From contig CP114495.1 in NCBI GenBank assembly GCA_027186245.1, forward strand, positions 5,471,001-5,535,000: a stretch of DNA of 64,000 nt, given 5' to 3'. This document shows positions 1 through 11,510 of the stretch, one piece after another. Position numbers and translations under genes: made by a program. The notes under the pieces are model-generated. The model was not told the DNA's origin. It saw nothing but the letters and a program-made list of their open reading frames with translations, and did not search any database. Position 1 is the first letter of the stretch, and each line of letters starts with the position of its first letter. Origin of the DNA: Coriaria nepalensis. Lineage: Eukaryota; Streptophyta; Magnoliopsida; Cucurbitales; Coriariaceae.

Positions 1-528
1 AACTAAGGACAGTCACTGTTAACCTTTATCAGTATGTCCTCGGGATTGTTCAGCCGGAAGAGAACACAAGCAACAAAACAGCGAAGGCTTTTTCACAAGT
101 GACAAGCCCATGTTTAATACTTGGTTGTCCTTTAGTTGTCTTTCTGCTATGGAGACGAAGGGGAAGTTGTGTAGCATCTAAAGGGTGAAGAACACATAAT
201 GCATATAGTATAGCATTAGTCTATCATTTTATAAATAGCGGGTTGTGAGGGTGCCTTGCCTTCCAATCCGACTATACACAAAATGTTCCATAACAACTGA
301 CAGCCATTTGTATCTCAATTCTATGTGGACCAAACAAAAAAAAAAAAATTCTTCATTATAACTTCTTTCTACGGTAACAGATGCCCGATTCCAACTCTAT
401 ATGCCATATCTCCATCTGTATGGCTGAGTGGCTGGAGACGCAGTGGTTGCAAAAAGAATTTCAAAAATACACCAATGAATATATAGCCAGTTACTATGAC
501 ATAAGTGGATAACTTTTGTGACTTGATA
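1..528. other. 3' flank / 3' UTR side of the KAPP gene
   Basis: This stretch lies immediately downstream of the minus-strand phosphatase stop codon, so its right-hand part is expected to be 3' UTR. I see no canonical AATAAA on the minus strand and no convincing second gene. Short open frames here are interrupted and resemble nothing I recognise. Confidence 0.5.
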
Positions 529-3500
529 TCATAATTCTTTACAGGAGTTTCCGGGGGAGGTGCCAAAATCTAAGAAAATTATAGAAGTATTATCCTTTGT
601 TCGTAGTGTTCTAGCCTCGCCCAACAAGAAGCTAGCAATCCTCTCGGCTGATCTCTCCGCATCAGTACAATATTTCTGTCTAGCCTGTTGAGGGCAAAAT
701 ATACAATTAAGATGGCCATAAAACAAAAAAAGGTGAAGAAGCCACAAGCTGGGGAGGAGAGGGGTCGGTTACTCACCTGAAGGACAAGCTGAATTGCCTT
801 CTTGACGCTGATCACATCCCATAAGCCATCACTGATCACAATAAAGAAGCCATAGCTCTAATATTACATTTTTTTTTCTATTTTGCAGTAACCAAAAGTT
901 AAATTCCAGAATAAATCCTATAAAAATATAACAGCGATAAAACATTTTCTTCTCTTTTTATACCCTAAGCAAGACATGACATGTTCACTCAGAAAAAAGC
1001 AACATTTAAATAAGAAGAAGAATTCCTTCAAAATGAGTTAGACGTTCACATCCGAATGAGAAAAATCATGAGTTAGAGAGGTAAAATGGATAACTAGGGA
1101 CGAGGAAATCACCTTGCCATTAGTGCAAATGTGCTGTTAGCTTGATTGATATGCACAACCTGACTTATATAAGGCTCTGAGCTGAAGCGATTATCTTGCT
1201 GTTTGAGAAATTTGTCCCCAAGCATCCTCGCAAGGTTCAAGCCTGGACCAAGGGTGCAAAGGGAGTAAGCAATCCATAAGCACTCTTGTTGATACTATTT
1301 ACAAATGTGAGGGATTAATACTTCCATTACCACATAAACGTGTTTCTCCATCTTTCAAAGGTTCTCCTAATTTTTCTATTCTGACCCTTTCTGAAAAACT
1401 AGTTATTCTGTGGTCTTCTGTCATCTTTATCTGTTTACCATCAACACTGCCACAATAAGATCATATTCAGTAGTAGATAAGTATTCAAGGGATAGTTGAT
1501 CAGCAAATTCATAACTATGGACAAAGAGAAGAAACTAGAATGAAATTCCAAATGTACCACCCTGCCAAGCATGCTATGCACAACCCCAACAAAAATAAAA
1601 AATAAAATGTAAAATAAAAAAGAAAAGAAAGAAACAAAAGAGAGATCAAACATGTTACGATTTCTGCAAGGAAAATGTCAATACGCTATTTAAAATCTAC
1701 ATTTGTCACATAGTTTTCCTGTAATACTAAATATTCTAATAGTTGAGGGATTCTCAATGACAGTGAAAATTTTCTACTAAAGGAGAGCATACTATAGCCC
1801 TTGTTTGAAAACTGATCACTCTGTAATGGCAACAAGAGGATCCCTAGGTCATTTCCCTGCCTACCAAGGACTTCATCTGGACCTTATCAGCTATGGTTTT
1901 CATGATATACTCATTTAATGGTTTATGATAAAAGAAATGTCCATGAGAAGACATACTTTATAACACAAGCAGAGTCCCCAACATTTGCACACTGCACAAA
2001 AAGCCTTCCATCACCAGCTGCCCATACCAAAAGCACTGTGGCAGTACAACCCTGAGATAAAACTCTGTTACTACACTATATGCAAAACAAGGCCAAACAT
2101 TTATAAAATTTAAAGCCAACAACATAACTCAGTCCCTGGCAGTAGCTGATAATGCATGATCCACCGGTAGGAACAGGGATACAAATTAAAGAATCATAAA
2201 TAGGAGCTTGATTGAAACTAGTGTCATGATAATGATATAGAGCAAGTAGGGGGGGGGAACCTCATACGGGTGGTCCATACAAGCTTCTGTCTGAGCAAAT
2301 GCATCCCTAAGAACATCTGAAGCATCTGACTGAGATAAAACTCGTTGCCTCTCTAGCGTATCTGCTAATATAGTAGCAACCCTCTCAGGAAGAATTCTAT
2401 GAAGAAAAAAAAAAAAAAAAGAAAGAAAGAAAAAGCCAGTCAATAAACTATGGGGTAATAATTGAGAACGGCAACACAACATATATTCATGGAAAAGGAA
2501 AGACAAACAATAGCAAATCTTGATATGTTAGCCACAATATATTCAACCATGTTAAGTAAAAGGGACGAAGCAATAGTTTCATTTTCTGACAGAGACATTG
2601 CCCCGTTATCTACCTGTCTTGTCATAATGCACGAAACAAATTTCTCAGTTTAATGAATTATTCAAAGAGTATTCAACTCCACGCTGAAGGAAGAAATTTA
2701 GAAATTAAGAGGCATCAGTTAAGAATTTCACGAAGCACAACCAAACAAGCAATGTTCAGCCTAGAAGAAGAAAAGGGCAGCCAAAAAAAAAAAGAAAAGG
2801 AAAACAAGGAACTTGTTCAAAAGAAAGTACTAACTCGCTAGCAGATCTTGCAGCAGCTACTCCACCATGTCCATCCCAGATACAGAAAAGCCCAAACTGC
2901 AAGATAAACATCTAGGTGATGTTCTTTCTTTAGTAAAGACAAAGGATCTACAGTTGAAAAAGAATGATTGCCAGCTCCAAAACCTGATCAATCCCACGAA
3001 GTGGCCATTGATAAAAGCAGACATCTTCCATAGCAAGCTTCTTTGCCCCGCGACGTAAAGCCATAGGATCTGAGGCAATTCCAACCGCAAAGGGGATCTG
3101 GCAAACAGATTGAGATGTGACATGAACCTGTAACAGACATGAAATGCATATAAACCAGGTACTGAGAAAAAAGGAAAAGCAGTGTTCAAACTATTTCAAC
3201 CAAACCTGCCCTTCCATAAATAGGGATTACCACTTCTTGATAAATAAACAATTCTTTTCATAAGGCCATGATCGTACAATAGGAAATAGTGGCAATCTAG
3301 CAATGCATATGGGAAAGTCGTCTTCTAAAATCATGTCATCCACACAACTTTTGCCCACTGTTGACAATAGTACTTGCGCTTTAATAATGATGTCAATTTT
3401 AAAAGCTCTTGGACTTTTACTGTTTTCCTTTTGCATGTACAGCAACAAAAAGAAACTAGATATATAGAAAAAAATTATCAAAACAGGATTGAGTTGATTG

Positions 3501-5499
3501 AATGAAAGGAGTGTAGAACATTGAAAACACTTGGTTATGTGGTCCTTCCTTTGATCACAACAACTAGTTATGCACCTAGTGAAAAAGCGTTCAGTATATA
3601 TAGAGAGGTACATCGACTTACATGTACTTTTGAGCTTGTGCCAAGAGTTATTATGTCTCCATTACCAAGTTCGATTGGGTCACCCCATTGTCTACGACCA
3701 GAATCGGGATTGTTGATGGATTGAGAATTCAAAAATGTCCCATTTAGGCTACCCATGTCTACCAACTCCCATTTTATCTTCTACAACCAATCATACAATT
3801 TATGAATATTTAGTACAGTACATTATGCAGGAAGCAATGTCGTTAACAATCTTACGTTTAAATTCCACTGTATCAATGCATGCTTCCCTGAAACCTCTGT
3901 ATCATTTATTAGCAAATCACTTGGAGAAACCCTTCCAAGGGTTAATGGAAGCCTGGAGGCATCTGTCGACTGTACAGAAAAACAAAGCCCAGAAGAAGGT
4001 CCAGAGATAACCTCCAAAGTGAGGCAGCTTCCTGCACTTCTAACAGAGAAATATGATCATGTGCTTTACATACATGCTAAACAACATATAATGTGATGAA
4101 TTATTAGGTTCTTTACATGAGTGAAGGTCATGAAAAATTACTTTGATGTACAATGTCTTTTTCCACAAACTCTCCAAGTCTATCCTTTCCTGGACTCTGC
4201 CTAACATGTCTCTGACCTTCCACATTTTGGTTTGGTACATATGGATGCTTAAGTGTCTGACCAAGCAAAATGTCTTCAGAAGGTTCAGAAACTATTTTTA
4301 CATCTAGAACAAAGCTATCACCTGACAAAAGAGAATAGTTAGTTTACCAGAAGAACTTATTATAAAGCAAATATTTACGGTGTTCAACAATGAATTTATA
4401 CGATAGCACTGAATACCTGGATTCGCATGGGGAGATGCAGAAGGAAACCGCTGTTTATAAACAAGTCCATGTGCTCGAGGGGAGCGGAAATGCCCATCAG
4501 CTGGAAGAGCTCCCTCTATATCATAATCTCTTGGAAGATCATTGTTTTGATTATGAATCTCCGCATTGTCTGACATAAGAAGCTTCTCTTCTTCGGCAAC
4601 CTAAAAGGCAGGAATTAGTAGGGGGTGAACACCGTACAAATAGCAAGATGATCAATTCAACAATAATACCCAAGGAATGGCCATTTGAACTCTCATGGCT
4701 TCAAGATATTAATCTACACACTTTTTGTTCCAGGATTTGACTTTTGGTAGCAGCACATTCATCTTTGCAATAATACTTGAAAAATGAAAGTAATGTCATT
4801 TGTCTGGGAATTTAACAAGGATGAGGTTTCATCGGAAAAAGATGAGCTTCATTTTTGCAATTCAAAGTAACAAAATGAATCCATATTTCATTCATTCCTT
4901 ATTAGAACAAACCAAAAATGTTAAAACAAAATTCAGGAATCATAACTAGTGCAATAGACCGATTATCCAAGTGGAACAATTCAATTGGTTTAACTTTTAG
5001 GCTTATTGATCTAAGGGGGGTAAATGAAAGAATCAGCCATCAAAATTTTCATTTAACCACAAAATGAAAAACCAAAATACCAAGGCAATAAGTCTTAGAT
5101 TTAAAATTTTCAGCTAAGGATCAGTCAATTGGCAGACCAAAACATGATCTCGAGAGAGGGCAAAGAAGTAACACGCTGCAAACACCGTTGGGCAGTTAAA
5201 AATGACATTGATAAACCTAATTATAGATCATCCGAACAAAATTCAAACGAAGATCCTACTTAGCAACCACTCGAAATGAAATAGGGAGTTAATGTGCGAT
5301 AAATCATTAAAGAACCTGAAAGTTTTGAAAATGAAAGAGTGACATAGAAGATGGTGGGTAAGACCTTGATAGTGCGGGAGTGCCAAGAAGACGGAAAGAA
5401 GCGCCATGGCTTGCAGGCGAGAATGACGAGAAGGAGGATCAGAAGCAGCATAAGGAGGACGATAAAACCGACAATGCTCTCTATCATCGCCATCGTCAT
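529..5499 (-). CDS. KAPP: Kinase-associated protein phosphatase (membrane anchor + FHA + PP2C), 13 exons
   Basis: Exons on the minus strand, by eye: 5499-5365, 4600-4417, 4321-4142, 4031-3856, 3780-3622, 3127-2984, 2896-2835, 2396-2261, 2051-1957, 1446-1331, 1242-1113, 831-777, 684-529. All introns are GT-AG and phases join without a break, giving 575 residues, close to the ~580 of Arabidopsis KAPP. Residues ~9-28 form a hydrophobic anchor followed by CKPWRFF. The FHA domain spans ~170-278, with G199-R200, S214-G-K-H217 and the SLNGT loop at 236-240. The PP2C domain spans ~290-565, with E312-D313, DGHGG at 334-338, GDS at 417-419, TEDHR at 433-437, SDGLWD at 506-511 and KDN at 554-556, so metal-binding acidic residues are retained. 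In this family the FHA domain binds phosphorylated receptor-like kinases and the phosphatase damps their signalling at the plasma membrane. In-frame ATGs at 5499, 5493 and 5487 compete as start; an upstream in-frame stop lies at 5547-5545. Confidence 0.93.
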
Positions 5500-5890
5500 C
5501 GCTATCTCTCTCACTCTTCCCCTCCGAGAGGGTTTTGCGAGAAACTAGCTTTGAAATGGTCTCTCCTTTGATTTATTTATTTATTTTTGTCTAAATTAAA
5601 ATTTTAATTTTAATCCCTTGTTTTATTTTTTCAGGGGGGAAAAAAGTTTTCCTCAGAGCCAAAAATCTGAACCGGTTAATTCTCTTGAAATATATTTAAT
5701 ATTTTAAAATATATTTTAATTATATATCATAATTTAGTCAATAATATAAATATATTAAATTTTATCAAATTTTATTTTTTAATTAATTTTTAATAATTAT
5801 AAAAAATAATTATAAATATTTAAAATTATATTTTAATTTTCTTCTTTAATAATTTATGCTTTCACCACAAAAAAACAAAAAAAAATTTAT
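5500..5890 (-). promoter_or_regulatory. KAPP 5' leader and AT-rich upstream region
   Basis: Upstream of the start codon the minus strand carries a purine-rich leader (about 5500-5570). Next comes a run of TAAA units around 5572-5587, which could act as a TATA-like element 75-90 bp upstream of the ATG, and then several hundred very AT-rich bases. No element is diagnostic; the promoter is inferred from position only. Confidence 0.35.
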
Positions 5891-5898
5891 TAATAAAG

Positions 5899-5962
5899 CT
5901 CGAAGCTCTAAAGCTTCGAGTCCATCAATGGAGCTTTGAGCACCAAAAGCTCTATTGATGGA
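5899..5962. repeat. Two adjacent inverted repeats (potential hairpins)
   Basis: The first is a perfect 9-bp stem, CTCGAAGCT (5899-5907) with AGCTTCGAG (5912-5920), around a 4-base loop. It is followed directly by a longer stem: TCCATCAAT (5921-5929) pairs with ATTGATGGA (5954-5962), and the inner GGAGCTTT/AAAGCTCT pairs with one mismatch. They lie in the ~600 bp between the KAPP start and the retroelement. They could be remnants of a small mobile element; no terminal repeat or target duplication was identified. Confidence 0.6.
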
Positions 5963-6104
5963 GCTTGAGGCTTTAATAATAGATTATGTTTTTCTTTTTT
6001 TTCGGATTGCAGGTGGCTAGTGGTAGAGACAGTAAAGGATTATTGAGGAAGTAACTTATTTAACTAATTTAGATTCTACAAAATTCTAAGTTGCTTGTAG
6101 TCTG

Positions 6105-6478
6105 TGATGAGGACAAACCTAAGCACATGGAGGACAAATCTTGAATATTCAGACCCAATTCAAGTTCCCGTTGGTCTTATTACAAGAGCTCGTGCGAAGA
6201 AATTTAAGGAAGCGCTTAATGGGCTGATTCAAATAACATGAGCTCACGCCTATTCATGGAGCCCATTGAAGGTGGTGAATGTGATTCTCAAATTCAAGCC
6301 TTAGAGAAGCTCATAATGAAGAAAAGAGTTTATTGAAGAGTTTTGGGCTGATTTGGGCCAATATCATCATAATAAGCTCAAATGATGCATAAAGCCTTCT
6401 AACTACTTTTAAAGTATATATTTGAATTTAATGTCTCTAAATTACATGGGGATAGAGTATTTGCTTTTGTTTTTAGCT
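6105..6478 (+). repeat. Partial 5' LTR (U3 side only)
   Basis: Matches the first ~375 bp of the 3' LTR (from 11322), starting at the same TGATGAGGAC. Similarity stops near 6478/11705. The 3' LTR continues with a TATA-like CTCTATATCAAGAGG (about 11831) and further sequence that is absent here. No primer-binding site resembling the 3' end of initiator tRNA-Met is seen between here and gag, so R, U5 and the PBS appear to be deleted. Confidence 0.75.
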
Positions 6479-6819
6479 TCTCTGATTCTTAATTGTTTCA
6501 ATTACAATAGTTTATGCTAAAACTCTAAGTCAGCCTAGTTTCATTATAAATTCAAACTAGAACATTGATGTGTATTGGTGGATTGTTGCTGAGATTTGGT
6601 AATTGTTTGTTCAGTTCTAAAAAGAATTGAAAGAGGATTTTACGAATGGAAAAAGGCAAGAGAGTGTGAGAATATTATAGGGTAAAAGCCGAATATTAAG
6701 TGAAACACGAGTATAATTGAGTGAATCATTCTTTGAGTGAAACACGTAAGGGAGTGTGGTAAGGTCCTTGCTTTATTATTATTTTTTTGTTTCTAACCTT
6801 ATTTTGCAAAAAAAACAAA
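6479..6819 (+). other. Untranslated leader remnant between 5' LTR and gag
   Basis: Non-coding stretch upstream of the gag ATG. It contains a repeated GAGTGAA/ACACG theme (about 6700-6760) followed by a purine-rich GGGAGTGTGG box. I regard it as the remaining leader of the element because it joins gag directly. Nothing else is recognisable. Confidence 0.5.
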
Positions 6820-7860
6820 ATGTCTCACAATAGTCATGAAGGAGATGTAGGAGTGGCTAATCCAACATTATTTACTGAAGCTATAGTAGAAAAGATGAGG
6901 CGTATGATACGGAGAGAGTTGGAGAATGCTCATGGGGAACAGCGACAAGCGGCTCTTAATGCACATAGGAGGGAAAGAGTTCAACTTAAGGAAGTGGGGG
7001 ATGAAGGTGAGGAATATAATGGGGTTGGAGTTAAAGAGGAAGATGATCGAAATTCAATGGGAAGTCCTAGGAGATATGGGCAATTTAGAGAAGCTAGGAA
7101 TCGAGAAGACAATAATATTGGTAGCATTAAGATGAAGATTCCTTCTTTCCAAGGGAAAACTGATCCCAAAGCTTATCTTGAGTGGGAAAAGAAGATGGAG
7201 TTAGTGTTTGATTGTCATCACTATTCTGAGATTAAGAAGGTGAGGCTTGCTGTTGTTGAATTCACAAATTACGCTATTGTTTGGTGGGATCAATTAATGA
7301 CAAATATTATGAGAAATAGAGAACGTCCCATTGAGACATGGGCGGATTTGAAAGCTATGATGAGGAGACAGTTTGTGCTAAGCCATTATTATCGAGATTT
7401 GTATCAAAAGCTGCAAGGTCTCACTCAAGGGAATCGGAGTGTTGAAGATTATTTTAAGGAGATGGAGGTTGCTATGATAAAGGCAAGTATAGAAGAAGAC
7501 CGAGAAGCCACTATAGCTAGATTTTTGCGTGGACTGAATCGAGAAATTCATGATAAGGTAGAGATGCAACATTTTATGGAGTTGAAAGATATGGTGCACA
7601 TGGCCATCAAAGTTGAACAACAAATCAAGAGGAGAGGTGGTACATGTACAACCATTGGTTCAAATTCTTCTCCTTGGAAGCCAAGCTATGCAAAGAAGGA
7701 GGAAAAGTTGACTACAACAAGACCTAAGAGTGAACAAAAACCAGAGATGACCAGCCATGGAAACCAAGGTAAAGTAGATTCTTCCACTAGTCAAAATCAT
7801 GATATTAAATGTCTTAAATGCCATGGTAGGGGTCACATATAAGCCAATGTCCAAACAAAA
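6820..7860 (+). pseudogene. Ty3/gypsy gag pseudogene
   Basis: The open frame from ATG 6820 runs to a stop at 7840. After a charged N-terminal region it carries the retrotransposon gag (capsid) core around 7130-7640, including the WWDQL, TWADLK and LTQGNRSVEDYFKEM type segments typical of plant gypsy gag. It ends in the first part of a CCHC zinc knuckle (CLKCHGRGHI). A small indel just after the His shifts the frame, so the fourth Cys of the knuckle lies in the next frame around 7851. The product would have structured virus-like particles and bound element RNA. The lesion separates gag from the rest of the polyprotein. Confidence 0.85.
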
Positions 7861-8690
7861 GAGTTATGATATTGCATGAAAATGGTGAGATTGAGACTGA
7901 TGATGAAGATGACACTGAATCTATGATATCATTAGAAGATGTGGAAAATGAGGAGTGTGCTATACAAGGGGAATTATTGGTGGCAAGAAGAGCTCTTAGT
8001 GTGCAAGCAAAAGAAGATGACTCGGTGCAATGAGAAAACATCTTTCATATTAGGTGTCACGTTCAGAGCAAGGTGTGTAGTGTGATTATTGATGGTGGGA
8101 GTTGTACTAATGTTGCTAGCACCACCTTAGTGGAAAAATTGGGGCTTACAACACTCAAGCATCCATGGCCATACAAATTACAGTGGTTGAATGATAGTGG
8201 CAAGGTGAAGGTAGAAAAATAAGTGTTGGTTTCATTTTAGATTGATAAATATGAAGATGAGGTGTTGTGCGATGTAGTTCCGATGCAAGCTAGACATTTG
8301 TTGTTGGGGTGGCCATGGCAGTTTGATAGGCGAGTGATACATGATGGCTTCTCTAATAAGTACTCTTTTTAACACAATCAAAAGCCGATTACTCTTGTTC
8401 CGATGACACCAAATTAGGTTTATGAAGATTAAGTGAGGTTGCAAGAGGAGAGTGATCAAAAGAAAGAAAGTGAACGAAAGAAAATGAGTGAAAAAGAGAA
8501 TGAAAATTAGAGGAAGGTCGAGAAAAAAGAAAGAGGAAAAGAAAAAAGAGATTCGACCATTGAGAGAAAAACAGAGAAGCAACAAAATAATTTATATGCA
8601 AGAGCGAGTGAGATAAAGAATGCTTTGTTTTTTAGATAGCCAATGATTATACTTTTGTATAAAGAGGTTATTCTAAACAGTAACGAATTT
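7861..8690 (+). pseudogene. Gypsy protease and linker pseudogene
   Basis: In the frame restored after the gag lesion, an acidic linker leads to a retropepsin-like segment with IIDGGSCTNVAS near 8077-8115 (active-site Asp followed by Gly-Gly, as in this plant gypsy group) and the downstream HLLLGWPWQFD motif near 8290-8325. A long Lys/Glu-rich linker follows. In-frame stops occur at 8031, 8220, 8238, 8415, 8430, 8508 and 8637. Several sit where this family has Gln or Arg, so CAA, CAG or CGA to stop transitions are the simplest explanation. Not functional. Confidence 0.75.
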
Positions 8691-10190
8691 GAAAAGGTTT
8701 TGCCTAATTCTTTTGTTGCTCTTTTGCAGGATTATGAGGATGTCTTTCCCGAAGAAACACCACATGGTCTACCTCCAATTTCGAGGAATTGAGCATCAGA
8801 TTGATTTTGTGCCTGGTGCAACCATTCCAAACAGACCAGCTTATAGAAGCAATCCGGAGGAGACCAAGGAACTTCAAAGATAAGTTAGAGAGTTGCTGGA
8901 AAAGGGATACGTTAGAGAAAGCATGAGCCCATGTGCAGTTCATGTTTTGTTGGTTCCTAAAAAGTATGGGACTTGGAGGATGTGCATTGATTGTCGAGCT
9001 ATCAACAACATTACGATAAAGTATCGTCATCCAAATCCTAGATTAGATGATATGCTTGACGAGTTGCATGGTTCTAGTGTGTTTTCTAATATTGATTTGA
9101 AAAGTGGATATCATTAAATTAGAATGAAATAAGGGGATGAATGGAAAACAACTTTTAAAACAAAATATGGTTTATATGAATAGTTAGTTATGCCTTTTGG
9201 TTTGACTAATGCACCTAGCACTTTTATGAGACTTCTGAATCATGTTTTGTGTGCATTTATAGAAAAATTTGTTATTGTCCATTTTGATGATATACTCATT
9301 TATAGCAAAAACTTGGATGATCATGTAGTCTATTTAAAATCTGTTTTAGATGTACTTAGGAAGGAAAAGTTATTTGCTAACACTAAGAAATGTACTTTTT
9401 GCACCGATAAGCTTATATTTCTTGGATTTGTTATTAGTGCTCAAGGTATACAAGTTGATGAGGAAAAGGTACGTGCTATCCGAGATTGGCTAAGTCCAAG
9501 AAGTGTAGGTAATGTTCAAAGCTTTCATGGACTTGCTAGTTTTTACCGGCGGTTTATAAAAGATTTCAGTATTTTGGCCGCACCACTTACGGAAGTGATC
9601 AAGAAGAATGTAGGATTTAGATGGGGAGAAGAACAAGAGAAGGCATTTCAGCTAATCAAAGAAAAGCTAACAAATGCCCCCTTATTGTCTTTACCTAACT
9701 TTTCTAAGACTTTTGAAATTGAATGTGATACTTCTAGAATTGGTATAGGTCTAGTTCTTATGCAGGAAGGGGGGCCGATTGCATATTTAAGTGAAAAATT
9801 AAGCGGAACAGGTTTAAACTCTCTAACTTATGACAAAGATTTGAATGTATTGGTTCGAGCTTTGGAGATATGGCAACACTACATATGGCCTAAGGAGTTT
9901 GTAGTTCATATCGATCATGAGTCCTTTAAACACTTAAAGGGCCATCACAAGCTGAACAAACAACACGCTCGTTGGGTGGAGTTCATTGAGACATTTCCAT
10001 ATGTCATTCGTTACAAATAAGGTAAGGAAAATGTCGTTGCAGATGCGATTTCCCGAAAGTACAACCTTATCTCAATTCTTGATGCTAAATTGCTTCAATT
10101 TGAACATATCAAGGAGTTATATGCTAATGACCTTGATTTTAGTGTTGAGTATCAATCTTATGTGAAATCTGCTAGCGGTAAGTATTTTAA
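8691..10190 (+). pseudogene. Gypsy reverse transcriptase and RNase H pseudogene
   Basis: Reverse transcriptase motifs appear in order: [20 protein letters not shown] (about 8950-9006), the NIDLKSGYH palm motif (about 9090-9114), [14 protein letters not shown] (9187-9228) and the catalytic FDD in [11 protein letters not shown] (about 9277-9309). RNase H follows (CDTS near 9725, a degenerate Glu site near 9830, HIDHES near 9907, then ADAISRK past 10040). Stops at 8881, 9115, 9130, 9181 and 10018 interrupt it. The one at 9181 replaces a Trp that is invariant in the family and the one at 10018 a Gln. Note also the Glu-to-Asp change in the [13 protein letters not shown] segment. Confidence 0.9.
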
Positions 10191-11510
10191 GCATGATGGA
10201 TTTTCGAGAGAATAAGTTATACGTGCCTAATTGCTCTTTGAGAGATCTATTAGTAAGGAAATCTCATGGTGGAGGGTTAATGGGGCATTTTGGAGTTGTG
10301 AAAACTTTAGCAGTTTTGCAAGAGCACTTTTATTGGCCATATATGAAAGGAGATATTGAGAGACTTTGTGGTAGGTGTGTCACTTATAGACAAGCTAATT
10401 CCTAGTGAACACCCTATTGCCAATTCCTAGTGAACCTTAGACTGATATTTCGATGGATTTTGTTTTAGATTTGCCTAGGTCTAAGAAAGGAAGAGATTCA
10501 GTATTTGTGGTGGTGGATAGATTTTCTAATATGACCCACTTTATCCCCTATTATAAAACTGACGATGCTTCCAATGTTACTGATTTGTTCTTTAGAGAAA
10601 TTGTGAGGCTTCATGGTATATGCCTAGGACCATTGTTTCTGATAGGGATGCTAAATTTTTGAGTAATTTTTAGAAGACCTTGTGGGGAAAGTTATGAACT
10701 AAATTATTACTTTCTACAACTTGTCATCCACAAACTGATGGTCAAATCGAGGTTGTGAATAAAACTTTATCTACTTTGTTAAGAGCTATAATTAAAAATA
10801 ATATTAAAACTTGGGATGAATGTTTACCGCATGTTGAGTTTGCTTATAATCGTTCTATTCATTCTGCTACTAAGTATTCACCATTTGAGATTATTTACGA
10901 GTTTAATCTTTTAACTCCATTGGATTTATCTCCATTACCTGTTTCTGAGCATGTTAAGTTAGATGGAAAGAGAAAGGCTGATTTTGTTAAGCATATACAT
11001 GAGAAGGCAAAGTCCAACATAGAGCGAAAAACTGAGCAATATGCAAAACAAGCTAATAAAGAGTGTCATAAGATGATTTTTGAACACAGAGATTGGGTTT
11101 GGCTACACATGAGGAAGGAACGATTTTCGGAGCAAAGGCGTTCCAAGCTGCTTCCAAGAGGGAATGGTCCATTTCAAGTTCTTGAAAGGATCAATGACAA
11201 TGCTTACAAGCTAGATATGCTTGGTGAGTATGCTGTTAGTGCTTCTTTTAATATTATTGATTTTAAGTCTTTTTTATATAGGTGACAATTTGAGGACAAA
11301 TCCTTTAAAAGAAGAGGGGAATGATGAGGACAAGCCTAGCATATGGATTGATGCATATTCAGACCTAATTCAAGTTCCCGTTAGTCTCATTACAAGAGCT
11401 CGTACGAAGAAATTCAAAAAAGCGCTTAATGGGCTGATTCAAGTAACATGGGCTCACGCCCATTCATGGAGGCTCGTTGAAGGTGGTGAATGTAATTCTC
11501 AAAGATAATA
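10191..11510 (+). pseudogene. Gypsy integrase pseudogene, frame continuing into the 3' LTR
   Basis: The N-terminal HHCC zinc region is present (H near 10264 and 10285, C near 10369 and 10378). The catalytic core keeps the first Asp in VVVDRFS (about 10510), the second in SDRDAKF (about 10640) and the Glu in the QIEVVN segment (about 10750). Lesions: tandem stops and a frameshift around 10403-10430, a TAG in place of Trp at 10438, a one-base shift near 10618, and stops near 10672 and 10696. A GPF-type C-terminal module ([22 protein letters not shown]) lies around 11148-11213. From there the frame stays open across the polypurine tract and LTR start to 11505, ending in a basic segment containing LITRARTKKF. 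No classical chromodomain was recognised. Confidence 0.87.
11307..11321 (+). other. Polypurine tract of the gypsy element
   Basis: AAAAGAAGAGGGGAA is an uninterrupted purine run directly before the TGATGAGG start of the 3' LTR. This is the expected position of the plus-strand DNA primer and fixes the LTR boundary. Confidence 0.85.

Noticed and set aside
5514..5514. Start of KAPP at the upstream GTG in frame
   Set aside because: Non-ATG initiation is unlikely in a plant nuclear gene. In-frame ATGs at 5499, 5493 and 5487 directly precede the membrane anchor.
8232..9030. Minus-strand open frames across the gypsy region
   Set aside because: They are shadows of the plus-strand retroelement coding sequence, whose gag-pol motifs are clear.
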